64,000 bases of DNA from Rhodococcus sp. KRD162 (lineage in GTDB: Bacteria; Actinomycetota; Actinomycetes; Mycobacteriales; Mycobacteriaceae). The stretch spans positions 14,075-78,074 of the forward strand of contig NZ_JABFAU010000015.1 in NCBI RefSeq assembly GCF_017168335.1, in the 5' to 3' direction. This document shows, piece by piece, positions 16,677-25,975 of the stretch (position 1 is the stretch's first letter; each line of letters starts with the position of its first letter). A program made the translations under genes and the position numbers. Under the pieces are notes generated by a model. It was not told where the DNA came from. It searched no databases and saw only the letters and a program-made list of their open reading frames with translations.

Positions 16677-17597
16677 ATGACCGACCTGACCGGCAAGATC
16701 GTCCTCGGATCCAATCAGTACGGCAAAGCGGAGAACCGTGTCGTGCGGATCTACCGAGACTCACCGCGCCACGAGATCCACGACATCAACGTCTCGAGCG
16801 CGCTGCGCGGCAACTTCTCCCCCGCACACCTGGTGGGTGATCAATCCAACGTGCTGCCCACCGACACCCAGAAGCAGACGGCGTACGCGTACGCGAAGAC
16901 CAAGGGGCTGGTGCACCTCGAGAGCTACGGCCTCGCGCTCGCTCGCCACTACGTCGACGATGTCGAACCCGTCGACGGTGCTCTCATCGAGCTCGAAGAG
17001 TACGCCTGGGCTCGCGCGGTCATCGACGGCGTCGAGCACGATCACACGTGGACACGCAAGGGTGAGGAGATCCGAACCTCGGCAGTGACCGTCGAAGGCA
17101 AAGGCGATGCGCAACAGACGTGGGTGATCAGCGGCTTCAAGGACATGGTGATCCTGAAGTCGACGGGTTCGGAGTTCCACGGTTTTCTCGAGGACGACCT
17201 GACGATTCTCGAGCCCACCACCGACCGCGTCATGGCCACGTCACTGACGGCCCAATGGCGTTACACCACCACCGATGTCGAATGGGACGCGGTGTACGCG
17301 GGGGTGAAGGAGGTGATGATCGAGCGGTTCGCCAATCTGCAGTCGCTGGCGCTGCAGCAGACGTTGTACGCCATGGGTGAAGCCGTGCTCGAGCAGTTCC
17401 CGTTCATCGCCGAGATCAGGATGTCGGCACCGAACAAACATCACTTCGTCTACGACCTGGGCAGATTCGGTATCGAGAACAACCTGGAGGTGTTCAACGC
17501 CGACGATCGGCCATACGGTCTGATTCAGGCAACGATCGAACGCGAGGATGCCCCCGACGCCGGAAGCGCCTGGAATACCTTCTCGGTCGTCGGGTAA
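16677..17597 (+). CDS. Urate oxidase (uricase)
   Basis: A 306-residue cofactor-free uricase that oxidises urate to 5-hydroxyisourate and hydrogen peroxide. Visible marks are KIVLGSNQYGKAENRVVRI at the start (catalytic lysine), NVLPTDTQKQTAYAYAK with the catalytic threonine, GFKDMVILKSTGSEFHGF in the first T-fold domain, and a late NKHHFVYDLGRF with the histidine of the triad. Length agrees with bacterial uricases. GGGAGCTGAC precedes the ATG. It ends the permease-uraD-uraH-uricase operon. The substrate would come from the xanthine dehydrogenase encoded at 20000-23523. Confidence 0.95.
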   Translation: MTDLTGKIVLGSNQYGKAENRVVRIYRDSPRHEIHDINVSSALRGNFSPAHLVGDQSNVLPTDTQKQTAYAYAKTKGLVHLESYGLALARHYVDDVEPVDGALIELEEYAWARAVIDGVEHDHTWTRKGEEIRTSAVTVEGKGDAQQTWVISGFKDMVILKSTGSEFHGFLEDDLTILEPTTDRVMATSLTAQWRYTTTDVEWDAVYAGVKEVMIERFANLQSLALQQTLYAMGEAVLEQFPFIAEIRMSAPNKHHFVYDLGRFGIENNLEVFNADDRPYGLIQATIEREDAPDAGSAWNTFSVVG

Positions 17598-17600
17598 AGA

Positions 17601-17620
17601 CCTGCACTCACGTGTGCAGG
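17601..17620. terminator. Short hairpin between convergent uricase and DUF2461 genes
   Basis: CCTGCAC at 17601-17607 pairs with GTGCAGG at 17614-17620 around six loop bases. It lies 3 bases after the uricase stop and overlaps the end of the opposing gene. A weak, possibly bidirectional terminator. Confidence 0.4.
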
Positions 17621-18240
17621 GCCGCAATCCACTCCACCAGTGGCGTGAGGGCACGCCATGCATCGCGCACTTCGATTGCGGCCTTCGGGGTCTTCAACCA
17701 GTCGGGTGAACCGAAATGCTTCCCGGCGGTGAGCGATTTGTGGCGCAGTAGGTCGATCCGCGGGTGATCGAGCTGGTACCCCCGAGGCTTGGTAGCAAGC
17801 TTGTCGCCGCCGATCTCGTATCCGGCCTCGGCCAGAGTCTGCACGATCCCCTCGAGTTCGGCTCCCCGCACGTCGTCGTCGACGGTACGGCGGTACCGCG
17901 CGATCGCGTCGGAAGAACCGTGGTAGAACCCGCCTGCGACGAAGAGCCCGGCCGGGTCTATCTGCACGTAGTACCCGAGACTGTCACCGCGAGCTACGAA
18001 TCCACCCTGATGGGTCTTGTACGGGGTCTTGTCCTTGGAGAATCGAACGTCTCGGTACGGGCGGAAGATCTTGGCGCTACCGAACTCCGGTTCGAGATCG
18101 GCGAGCAACGCAGTCATCGGTCCCTTGACGGCGCTCTCGTACACCTGTTTGTGTTCGTTCCACCAGTGCTTGCTGTTGTCGGCTTCGAGGTCCTCGTAGA
18201 AGTCCAGTGCAGCGAATGGGATTCCGGTGAAACCAGTCAT
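17608..18240 (-). CDS. DUF2461 (TIGR02453 family) protein
   Basis: A 210-residue member of the DUF2461 family. It starts FTGIPFAALDFYEDLEADNS, followed by KHWWNEHKQVYE, and has the conserved RFSKDKTPYKTHQGG core and a GYYVQI-x-P-x-GLFVAGGFYH strand pair. A C-terminal helix includes WLKTPKAAIEV. The family is widespread in bacteria and fungi without a known reaction. It lies between uricase (convergent, 10 bases apart) and the PucR regulator (same strand, 9 bases downstream), so it is inside the purine island, although a link to purine breakdown is only positional. Confidence 0.88.
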   Translation of the reverse strand: MTGFTGIPFAALDFYEDLEADNSKHWWNEHKQVYESAVKGPMTALLADLEPEFGSAKIFRPYRDVRFSKDKTPYKTHQGGFVARGDSLGYYVQIDPAGLFVAGGFYHGSSDAIARYRRTVDDDVRGAELEGIVQTLAEAGYEIGGDKLATKPRGYQLDHPRIDLLRHKSLTAGKHFGSPDWLKTPKAAIEVRDAWRALTPLVEWIAALHT

Positions 18241-18249
18241 CTTTCGATC

Positions 18250-19818
18250 CTAGGCCGCGCCGGTGGCCGAGGATCGAGGGATCGAATTGAGTGCGAGGTA
18301 GACATCCAGTCTGTCCTCGGTCGAGTTCAGATCGCGGCCGAGCAACTCCTCGACTCGCTTGATTCGATACCTGACGGTGTTGAGGTGGACATGCAACGAC
18401 TCGGCCGTACGGTTCCATGATCCACCTGTGGCCAGAAACTCACGAAGAGTGTCGGTCAGGCCGGAGTCGGTGCGCCGATCATACTCGAGCAGCGGCGCGA
18501 GAACGTGCTCGACGAACGAGCGACGCACATCGTCCGGTAGTGCCGACAGCATCGACACCGCCGAGGTCAACTGCGATCCCGCGGTGACGGTGACCGAACC
18601 ACGGCCCTGCCTGCTCATCTCCAGTGCGTACCGCGCCGATCGCAGCGCACCGTCGACGGTGTTGCCGGTCGCCTCCGAGCTGACGCCTACCAGCAGACGA
18701 CTGTGTCCGATTCCGGAACCCAACCGAGACAGTCGGGTTCGTAGAGTCTCGACGATGTTCGGATCGTCGGTGTTCACGATCGCGACGATGTCGCCGTGGC
18801 TGCTGCTTCCGACACAGCCGCCGCCGAACGAGGTCAACGTGTCGCTGAGAACCGTGCGCAACATCTCGCGTAGGTCGATGCGTCCGGTGTGCACGACCCT
18901 GACGACGACCAGCGAACGGTCGGGGTCGACGCCCGCCTGACGCAGTCGAGTCGACGCTTCGGGGCTGGTGCTGTCGGCCTCGATCAGGGCCACTGCCTGG
19001 TCGGCGATCTCGCGTCGGACCAGTCGCCCCTCCTCACGTCGAGCGCGGTCGAGGGCGGCGATGGCGGCCAGCTGTCCGAACGCATCGGAGATCGGCGGGG
19101 GGAACGTATCCAGATCTCCCGCGACCGCCAGAAACCATCGGGTCGTTCGCTGTGCGAGCGACGGCCCGATACCGAAGATGCTGTACACCGCATCACCGCT
19201 GAGAGTGGTTGTCGTAGGCAGCCTTTCACAGGACAACGCCGCATGGGTCAGGGTGTCGACGTCGGCATCGGAGAACGCCGACACCTCGGCTACCAAACGA
19301 CGTCCCGTCGCGGTGAAGATCAGGCACGTCCTGCCGGTTTCTCTGGAGACGTGCAATGCCAGTTCGTCGAGGGCGCGACCATCCGCGATCGCAGTGAGCA
19401 GTTGGCGTTGCCGGACGAGCGAGTTGTTGAGCGAGGCGATTCGGTCACCGGTGACGCGGCCGACGAGAAACTCGGTCACATCGCCGAACGAGACGGTTTC
19501 GGGTACTGCGAGCAGAGGTAGCCCGTGCCGCTCGCATGCATCGGTCAAGTCCGAAGGTATGTGGCCGAGCAGGCCTTCCCCGGCGGCCAGTGCCGATGCC
19601 CCGGATGCGGCGACGGCCCGGACGAACATCTCACTGTCTGCGGGCGTGTGATGCCACACCAGACCCGTGATGACCAGTTCTCCTCCTGCGATGTAGCGAG
19701 ACGGGTCGAGCAGATCGGTCGTGTACGTCCACCTCAGCGTGCGACTCAGAGCGTCGGCATCGGAGGTCAGCAATCGAATGCCGAGATGTGTGGCGTCGAG
19801 CAAGTCCTTGACCTGCAT
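18250..19818 (-). CDS. PucR-family regulator of purine catabolism
   Basis: The 522-residue protein begins MQVKDLLDATHLGIRLLTSD, the typical start of the PucR N-terminal sensing domain. A CdaR/GGDEF-like middle follows. The C-terminus is an HTH_30 domain, FLATGGSWNRTAESLHVHLN with TVRYRIKRVEELLG. The ATG at 19818 is supported by GGGAGG 6 bases upstream; the frame extends further but without homology. Members of this family activate urate/purine genes in Bacillus. Its placement divergent to xanthine dehydrogenase and beside the uricase operon suggests it controls both. DUF2461 lies just downstream on the same strand. Confidence 0.87.
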   Translation of the reverse strand: MQVKDLLDATHLGIRLLTSDADALSRTLRWTYTTDLLDPSRYIAGGELVITGLVWHHTPADSEMFVRAVAASGASALAAGEGLLGHIPSDLTDACERHGLPLLAVPETVSFGDVTEFLVGRVTGDRIASLNNSLVRQRQLLTAIADGRALDELALHVSRETGRTCLIFTATGRRLVAEVSAFSDADVDTLTHAALSCERLPTTTTLSGDAVYSIFGIGPSLAQRTTRWFLAVAGDLDTFPPPISDAFGQLAAIAALDRARREEGRLVRREIADQAVALIEADSTSPEASTRLRQAGVDPDRSLVVVRVVHTGRIDLREMLRTVLSDTLTSFGGGCVGSSSHGDIVAIVNTDDPNIVETLRTRLSRLGSGIGHSRLLVGVSSEATGNTVDGALRSARYALEMSRQGRGSVTVTAGSQLTSAVSMLSALPDDVRRSFVEHVLAPLLEYDRRTDSGLTDTLREFLATGGSWNRTAESLHVHLNTVRYRIKRVEELLGRDLNSTEDRLDVYLALNSIPRSSATGAA

Positions 19819-19999
19819 TGCGATCCTCCCTCGGCTCGCCATGGCTGAGCGTGTAGATCTCGACAGTATGGGCGGGTTGTTTCGGTCGAGTTTCGGGCGT
19901 ATCGCGAGACCACCGAGGATCGGTAACAGAAATTCATTACAGTTCGAGGTGGCACACCGGGCGGTGGACCTGCAGGCGAAGATGAGGTGAACCAAGGCC
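19819..19999. promoter_or_regulatory. Divergent promoter region between the PucR regulator and xanthine dehydrogenase
   Basis: The 181 bases hold the 5' regions of both genes. They include the regulator's ribosome site on the minus strand and a locally A/T-richer stretch around 19925-19945. I could not fix individual promoter boxes or an operator with confidence. Confidence 0.5.
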
Positions 20000-20812
20000 A
20001 TGGATCTCGGCACTGTCGACGACATTCTGCTTCCGAGCACTCGCACAGATCTGCCGCCCGGCAGAGCAGACACCGCGGTCCTTGCGGGCGGCACCTGGTT
20101 GTTCTCGGAGAAGCAGGATCATCTACGTACCCTCGTCGACGTCACGGCATTGGGCTGGGAGCCGTTGTCGGTGACGGAGGCAGGGCTCGAGATCGCAGCC
20201 ACCTGCACGATCGAGACGCTCGCACGGTTCGACTCCCAGTGGCCGGCAACCGAGCTGTTCCCTCGCTGCGCCGCAGCGTTGTTGGCCTCGTTCAAGATCT
20301 GGAAGACCGCCACCGTAGGGGGCAATATCGCGCTCAGCCTGCCTGCCGGTGCGATGATCTCGTTGACCGCGGCGCTCGACGGCGTCGGGCAGGTGTGGTC
20401 GGCTTCGGGCCCCGATCACGACTACCGTCTCGCGATCGACGAGCTGATCACCGGCCCGCATGCCAACGCGCTCGCACCTGGAGATGTGCTGCGCAGCATC
20501 ATGATTCCGCGGCACGCGCTCGAAGCGAGAACTGCTATGCGCAAGTTGGCGCTCTCGCCCCTCGGCCGATCTGCGGCGGTGGTGATCGGCAGAGTCGATG
20601 CCGACGGCCAGTTCGTCCTGACGGTCAGTGCGTCGACCGTACGTCCATTCGTCCTGCGCTTTCCGGCCCTACCCACGGCCACCGAGCTGGGGGACGCGCT
20701 CGACGAGTCCATCGGCCCCCAACACTGGTACGACGACCCGCACGGGGCACCGGATTGGCGTCGACACATCAGCTGCGCTGCAGCGCAGCAGATTCGCGAG
20801 GAACTGTCATGA
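20000..20812 (+). CDS. Xanthine dehydrogenase FAD-binding subunit
   Basis: A 270-residue subunit of the molybdenum hydroxylase family. It has the FAD-binding AVLAGGTWLF near residue 30 and the second FAD motif TATVGGNIALSLPAGAMI (about 103-120), followed by CoxM-like strands. It passes electrons from the iron-sulfur centres to NAD through FAD. Its stop overlaps the start of the gene for the other subunit (ATGA at 20809-20812). The gene is divergent from the PucR regulator. Together with the next gene it forms a complete xanthine dehydrogenase-type enzyme. Substrate identity is inferred from the surrounding urate genes. Confidence 0.88.
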   Translation: MDLGTVDDILLPSTRTDLPPGRADTAVLAGGTWLFSEKQDHLRTLVDVTALGWEPLSVTEAGLEIAATCTIETLARFDSQWPATELFPRCAAALLASFKIWKTATVGGNIALSLPAGAMISLTAALDGVGQVWSASGPDHDYRLAIDELITGPHANALAPGDVLRSIMIPRHALEARTAMRKLALSPLGRSAAVVIGRVDADGQFVLTVSASTVRPFVLRFPALPTATELGDALDESIGPQHWYDDPHGAPDWRRHISCAAAQQIREELS

Positions 20813-23523
20813 TCGTCGACATCAACGGCGTACCGACCGACGTCACCGCCCGGCCCGGTCAGTGTCTGCGGACCATGCTGCGCGAGCACGCGCACTTCGA
20901 GGTCAAGAAAGGATGCGACGCAGGCGACTGCGGCGCGTGTTCGGTGCTCGTCGACGGCGAGCCGGTGCATTCGTGCATCTTCCCTGCGTTCCGTGCAGCC
21001 GACCGATCCGTCACCACGGTTGCCGGGCTGGGCACGCCGGAGGATCTTCATCCGATGCAGAGCCGGTTCGTCGAGGCCGCCGGATTCCAATGTGGTTTCT
21101 GCACTGCAGGAATGGTGGTGACCGCCGCAACCTTGACCGAGGACGATCTGGACGAGCTCCCCGAGCGGCTGAAGGGAAACCTGTGCCGCTGTACCGGGTA
21201 CCGTGCGATTGCCGACGCTGTCTGCGGGGTGCGCAATATCGACAAGACGCTCGACGGTCCGGCGTGTGGACGATCCGTCGCCGCACCGGCAAGTGCCCGG
21301 ATCGTCACCGGAACCGAGCCTTACACCCTCGACCATTCACCGCCCGGACTTCTCCACGCCAGTGTGCTCGGGAGCCCGCACGCCCATGCACGAATAGTGT
21401 CGATCGACACCACCGCCGCCGAGCAGGTACCGGGGGTGCACGTGATCCTCACCGCGAAAGACAGCCCGCCGACGGCATTTTCGACGGCCCGACACGATCG
21501 CCGTGTCGACGACCCCGACGACACGCACGTCCTGGACGCGGTCGTGCGCTTCATCGGCCAGCGGGTGGCGATCGTCGTCGCAGAGTCGATCGCGGCCGCG
21601 CAGGAGGGCTGCCGAGCGCTGGTGGTCGAGTACGACGTGCTACCCGCCGTGTTCGATCCGGAATCCTCGCTCGCACCGGATGCGCCGAAGATCCACGGAG
21701 ACAAGGACGCATCGGCTCGAATCGCGGACCCGTCCCGAAATCTGGTAGCCGAGCTGCATGGTGAAACCGGGGACGTCGACGCTGCCGTGAAGGGAGCAGC
21801 GGCGGTGGTGACCGGCCGGTGGACGACACAGCGCGTGCAGCACGTGCACCTCGAGACCCACGGCACCATCGGATGGTTGGACGAGGCCGGCACGCTGAAC
21901 CTGCGCACCAGCACCCAGGTTCCGTTTCTGGTGCGCGAGGAGATCTGCGAGATATTCGGCTTGCCGCGTGCGGGCGTACGGGTGTTTGCGGCGCGGGTCG
22001 GCGGCGGCTTCGGCGGCAAGCAGGAGTTGCTGACCGAGGACGTCGTCGCCCTGGCTGTCCTGCGCACCGGACGGCCCGTGCAGTTCGAGTTCACCCGGAC
22101 CGACGAGTTCACCGTCGCACCGTGCCGGCACCCGTTCCGGGTCGACGTCACCGCGGCAGCCGGTGCCGACGGCACCTTGATTGCCCTGTCGATCGATGTG
22201 CTCACCGACGCAGGCGCGTACGGAAATCACAGTGCCGGGGTGATGTTCCACGGCTGCGGTGAATCCGTGGCCGTGTACCGCTGTGCCAACAAGCGGGTGG
22301 ATGCGAAGACCGTCTACACCAACAATGTTCCCTCCGGCGCTTTCCGGGGGTACGGACTGGGACAGGTGGCGTTCGCAATCGAGTCCGCGATGGACGATCT
22401 TGCGCGCGAACTCGACCTCGATCCGTTCGAGTTTCGCCGACGCAACGTGATCGTCCCCGGCGACGACCTCGTCGCCGCGCATGTCGAGGAGGACGACCTA
22501 CAGTTCGGGAGTTACGGGCTCGATCAGTGCATCGACCTTGCCGAGGCAGCCCTACGACGCGGCAACGGTGAGCATGCGCCGGAGGGCTGGAAGGTGGGCG
22601 AAGGCATGGCCGTGGCCATGATCGCCACCATTCCACCGCGCGGGCACCGCGCCGAGACATCGGTGGCTTTGCTGCCCGAGGGTCGCTACGAGATACGCGT
22701 CGGAACAGCGGAATTCGGGAACGGTACCACCACCGTGCACACTCAGATCGCGGCGAGTGAACTGTGCACCTCGGTCGAGCGCATCCTCGTCGATCAATCC
22801 GATACGAATGCGGTCACCTACGACACCGGTGCCTTCGGTTCCGCGGGCACCGTGGTGGCGGGCAAAGCGCTCTACGCTGCAGTCCGCGCACTGTCGGCAC
22901 GAATTCTCGATCTCGCCGCCCGCGGCACCGGCCACCGACACTCGGACTGCACGCTCGGACCCGAGGGCGTTCGATGCGGCGATCGGTTCGTCACCCTCGA
23001 CGAGATCCTGGCACGGGCGGGAGGCACTCTCGTCACCGAGGGCGACAGTGGTGGGTTACCGCGTTCTCTGGCGTTCAACGTCCAGGCTTTCCGAGTGGCG
23101 GTGCACGAGGACACCGGCACCGTGAAAATTCTGCAGTCGGTGCAGAGTGCGGATGCGGGAACGGTGATGAATCCGCAGCAGTGCCGCGGGCAGGTCGAAG
23201 GTGGCGTCGCTCAGGCCATCGGCACGGCCCTGTACGAGGACATGCGTACCGACGGTGCGGGTCTGGTCACCACCGATTCCATCCGGAGCTACCACGTCCC
23301 GCAGTTCGCGGACATCCCTCGGACCGAAGTCGTGTTCGCGGACACCTACGATCGCCTGGGTCCGTTCGGCGCAAAGTCGATGAGCGAGTCCCCGTACAAC
23401 CCCGTCGCGCCGGCGTTGGCGAACGCCATCCGCGACGCCGTGGGAGTCCGACTCACCCGGCTTCCGATGTCCTCGGATTGCGTGTGGCGGGCCGTCAGCG
23501 GTCGTAGAACGTCTGCAGAATGA
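20809..23523 (+). CDS. Xanthine dehydrogenase, fused [2Fe-2S] and molybdopterin subunit
   Basis: This 904-residue fusion starts with a plant-type [2Fe-2S] domain (CDAGDCGAC and a later cysteine). An all-helical second [2Fe-2S] domain follows with CGFCTAGM and CRCTGY, ending by about residue 145. The rest is the molybdenum domain, with GGGFGGKQ, GAFRGYG and, near the C-terminus, GAKSMSESPYNPV, whose glutamate fits the catalytic base. In most bacteria the iron-sulfur and molybdenum parts are separate chains. It would hydroxylate hypoxanthine/xanthine to urate and needs molybdenum cofactor, matching the MocA-like gene nearby. The last 29 bases overlap a convergent Lrp-type gene. Confidence 0.88.
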   Translation: MIVDINGVPTDVTARPGQCLRTMLREHAHFEVKKGCDAGDCGACSVLVDGEPVHSCIFPAFRAADRSVTTVAGLGTPEDLHPMQSRFVEAAGFQCGFCTAGMVVTAATLTEDDLDELPERLKGNLCRCTGYRAIADAVCGVRNIDKTLDGPACGRSVAAPASARIVTGTEPYTLDHSPPGLLHASVLGSPHAHARIVSIDTTAAEQVPGVHVILTAKDSPPTAFSTARHDRRVDDPDDTHVLDAVVRFIGQRVAIVVAESIAAAQEGCRALVVEYDVLPAVFDPESSLAPDAPKIHGDKDASARIADPSRNLVAELHGETGDVDAAVKGAAAVVTGRWTTQRVQHVHLETHGTIGWLDEAGTLNLRTSTQVPFLVREEICEIFGLPRAGVRVFAARVGGGFGGKQELLTEDVVALAVLRTGRPVQFEFTRTDEFTVAPCRHPFRVDVTAAAGADGTLIALSIDVLTDAGAYGNHSAGVMFHGCGESVAVYRCANKRVDAKTVYTNNVPSGAFRGYGLGQVAFAIESAMDDLARELDLDPFEFRRRNVIVPGDDLVAAHVEEDDLQFGSYGLDQCIDLAEAALRRGNGEHAPEGWKVGEGMAVAMIATIPPRGHRAETSVALLPEGRYEIRVGTAEFGNGTTTVHTQIAASELCTSVERILVDQSDTNAVTYDTGAFGSAGTVVAGKALYAAVRALSARILDLAARGTGHRHSDCTLGPEGVRCGDRFVTLDEILARAGGTLVTEGDSGGLPRSLAFNVQAFRVAVHEDTGTVKILQSVQSADAGTVMNPQQCRGQVEGGVAQAIGTALYEDMRTDGAGLVTTDSIRSYHVPQFADIPRTEVVFADTYDRLGPFGAKSMSESPYNPVAPALANAIRDAVGVRLTRLPMSSDCVWRAVSGRRTSAE

Positions 23524-23932
23524 TCGTGCTGCGGGTCTGCACGTTGGCGGTCGCCCGGATCTCCTGCAGCAACCGCTCGAGCGCCCGCGGCGATTCGACT
23601 CGAACCAGCAGGACGTAGCTTTCCTCGCCGGCAACCGAATGGCAGGACTCGATGGCCGAGAGGTGCTTCAGTCTGGCGGGAGCATCGTCCGGCTGGGCCG
23701 GATCGATCGGAGTGATGGCGACGAACGCCGACAACGGCCGGCCCAGGGCCTCGGGGTCCACCTGCGCGGTGTAACCACGGATGACGCGACGCGACTCGAG
23801 CCGCCGAACTCTGGATTGGACGGCCGAGACGGACAGGGACGCCTTCTCCGCCAGCGTTGCCAGCGTGGCGCGGCCGTCGGACACCAGTTCGTCGATGATC
23901 AGGCGATCCACACGATCGAGATTTTCACTCAC
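23495..23932 (-). CDS. Lrp/AsnC-family transcriptional regulator
   Basis: The 145-residue protein has an AsnC-type winged helix (LDRVDRLIIDELVSDGRATLATLAEKASLSVSAVQSRVRRLE) and a RAM ligand domain ending TRSTIILQTFYDR. Such proteins form octamers and respond to amino acids. An lrpA-type gene lies in the same part of the mycobacterial map upstream of lhr, so this may be its ortholog. Lat and pcd, its mycobacterial neighbours, are absent here. Its 3' end overlaps the xanthine dehydrogenase gene by 29 bases in convergent orientation, so antisense transcription is likely. Confidence 0.88.
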   Translation of the reverse strand: MSENLDRVDRLIIDELVSDGRATLATLAEKASLSVSAVQSRVRRLESRRVIRGYTAQVDPEALGRPLSAFVAITPIDPAQPDDAPARLKHLSAIESCHSVAGEESYVLLVRVESPRALERLLQEIRATANVQTRSTIILQTFYDR

Positions 23933-24026
23933 CTGCGCAATCTAGCTCAGATCCGCCGCGAACCAGCGCACAGGACCGATCCTGCGGGTCGAATCGGTGC
24001 TTTCGCCTTTTTTCGCCCACCTGTCG

Positions 24027-24737
24027 TCACATGAACAGTGGGGGAAGGGCGAGAACCATCACTGCCGACCAACTGACATGGGTGAGGATCGGGGCGAGTA
24101 TTCCGCCGGAGGCCCGTCGCTGCAGGCCCATCACATACCCCAGCAGCACTGCGGCGAAGCCCAGCATCGGGTTGCCCGAGGCGAGGGTGGCGATGGCATA
24201 GATGACCGTCGAGATGACGACCGGATGCCTGATTCCGATTGCCGCATACAACGCCCCGCGAAAGAAGATCTCCTCGGCAACGCCGTTGAGCAGGGTGATG
24301 AACACGATGAGCACCAGCGAACCCGTCCTGGCGTGCGCGAGCACATTCTCGGTGAAGTCTGCCAGCGGCGGTATCTGTCGAACCACGAGGCCGCCGAGCA
24401 TGAACACCCCACCGACGGCGAGACCGATCAGAATGGGGGTGACAATCGGTCGCCGGATCGACCCGCCGACCACTATCCGCCCCAGGTGCAGCGGGCCGGA
24501 CAATAATCCGCCCACCGTCCAGACCGCCGCCAACAGCAGCGTCAGCGTGTAGAAGGACGGGTCCCCAGGCTCGACCTGGAGTGAGAAGTAGAGCACCGTG
24601 GCGCCGATCACCAACGTGATCAACACGATGATTCGCCGCTTGCGGAACGCGGCGTCGGATTCTCTGTGGTCCCGCTCCACCGGGTCCACGAGAGCGGATT
24701 TCATCACGTTCAGCGCGGTCGTCGACCACGTTCCCAT
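24027..24737 (-). CDS. CPBP-family intramembrane protease
   Basis: A 236-residue membrane protein with about six to seven hydrophobic segments. It has the CPBP (Abi/Rce1-like) signature AEEIFFRGALY, containing the Glu-Glu-xxx-Arg catalytic site, and a later HVSWS histidine motif. The family includes prenyl-protein proteases and bacteriocin-immunity proteins, and substrates are mostly unknown. The ATG at 24737 has GAGGAGG 4 bases before it. It overlaps the stop of the upstream NAD(P)-binding gene by one base (TGATG), so the two are translationally coupled. Confidence 0.85.
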   Translation of the reverse strand: MGTWSTTALNVMKSALVDPVERDHRESDAAFRKRRIIVLITLVIGATVLYFSLQVEPGDPSFYTLTLLLAAVWTVGGLLSGPLHLGRIVVGGSIRRPIVTPILIGLAVGGVFMLGGLVVRQIPPLADFTENVLAHARTGSLVLIVFITLLNGVAEEIFFRGALYAAIGIRHPVVISTVIYAIATLASGNPMLGFAAVLLGYVMGLQRRASGGILAPILTHVSWSAVMVLALPPLFM

Positions 24738-25921
24738 CAGGCCTCCTCGGTATCGGTCAGCCGACGCAGGGCGGAACTCACACGTCGATTCACACCGGCC
24801 GCCACGTCGAGGTTGGTGCGTACTGCGGCCGCAACGGGTTTCGAGGCCAGTAACCGACGGCCACCGAGAGCTTCGATCAGACCCCAGGTGCCATCGGACG
24901 ATGCCGCGACACCGCGTCGCCGGACTCCCAGTGCGTCGCCGCCGCTCCATGCTGCGTCGGTGTTCGCGAGCCGAAGCGGATCCTTGAGCGCACAGACACC
25001 GGGAGGCTCCCCGACCTGACCGAGGACACCGCGGGCCATGGCGTCTGCGATGGTGGTCAGACCGAGAGGCGGGTCGGGGACGAGTGCGCGTATGCGGCTC
25101 TCGGATGTGGTCATCGTGTTGTGCAAGGAACCCACCAGGTCCTCGGCGAGCCCGGCAGGCACCGGGATGATTCTGCCGATCACCTTGCCTGCGACCGAGG
25201 TCGGAACGAACGGCACCGGAACGCCGATGCGTTGGAGACCGGCGGCTTCGACGTAGGCGAACACCAGATCGCGGTAAGGCACCACGTCCGGCCCGCCGAT
25301 GTCGTAGGAACCCGCGGGAACTGTCTCGGGATCGGCCGATGCGGCCAGGTAGTGCAGCACATCGTCGATGGCGATGGGCTGCACGGGTTCGTCGAGCCAG
25401 CTCGGGAGAGGGAGCACCGGCAGACGGTCGGCGAGGTAACGCAACATCTCGTACGAGGTGGACCCGGCACCCAGGACGATGGCCGCCCGCAGCCAGACCA
25501 ACTCGACGCCGTCGACCGTCAACGCTTCCCCGACGTCTGCTCGACTCGCGAGATGCTCGGAGAGCCGATCGTCGTCGGGTACGAATCCGCCGAGATAGAC
25601 GATTCGGCCTACTCCCGCGGTGGCCGCGGCGGCGGCGAACTGCTCGGCAGACCTACGGTCCTGGGCGCGGTAGTCGGATTCGCCGATGGCATGCACGAGG
25701 TAGTAGGCCACGTCGATGTGACCTGATTCCTCGAACGCCGCCGCGCAGGACTGTTCGTCGGTCACGTCGAGGGCGACCGCGGTCACCGAGTCGTAGTAGT
25801 CGAAAGCGCGTAGGTTCGCGGGCGTGCGCGACACGACAACGACGTCGACATCCTCGGCGAGGAGGGCTGCCACCAGTCGTGACCCGACGTATCCGCTGGC
25901 ACCGGTGACGAGGGCTCTCAT
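24737..25921 (-). CDS. NAD(P)-binding (atypical SDR) protein
   Basis: The 394-residue product opens with the Rossmann motif ALVTGASGYVGSRLVAALL. It then has the atypical-SDR pattern seen in NmrA-like and DUF2867-type proteins: HAIGESDYRAQDRRSAEQFA, a GRIVYLGGFVP strand, and a QPIAIDDVLHYL segment. No classical YxxxK catalytic pair is evident at the expected place. The last 100 residues are an extension without a recognised fold. It precedes and is coupled to the CPBP protease gene. Reaction unknown; a redox or nucleotide-sensing role is possible. Confidence 0.75.
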   Translation of the reverse strand: MRALVTGASGYVGSRLVAALLAEDVDVVVVSRTPANLRAFDYYDSVTAVALDVTDEQSCAAAFEESGHIDVAYYLVHAIGESDYRAQDRRSAEQFAAAAATAGVGRIVYLGGFVPDDDRLSEHLASRADVGEALTVDGVELVWLRAAIVLGAGSTSYEMLRYLADRLPVLPLPSWLDEPVQPIAIDDVLHYLAASADPETVPAGSYDIGGPDVVPYRDLVFAYVEAAGLQRIGVPVPFVPTSVAGKVIGRIIPVPAGLAEDLVGSLHNTMTTSESRIRALVPDPPLGLTTIADAMARGVLGQVGEPPGVCALKDPLRLANTDAAWSGGDALGVRRRGVAASSDGTWGLIEALGGRRLLASKPVAAAVRTNLDVAAGVNRRVSSALRRLTDTEEA

Positions 25922-25975
25922 AGGTCGAGGTTAACGGCACTCGGTGCGTTGCGTCGGTATGGCATTGTCGCTCCT

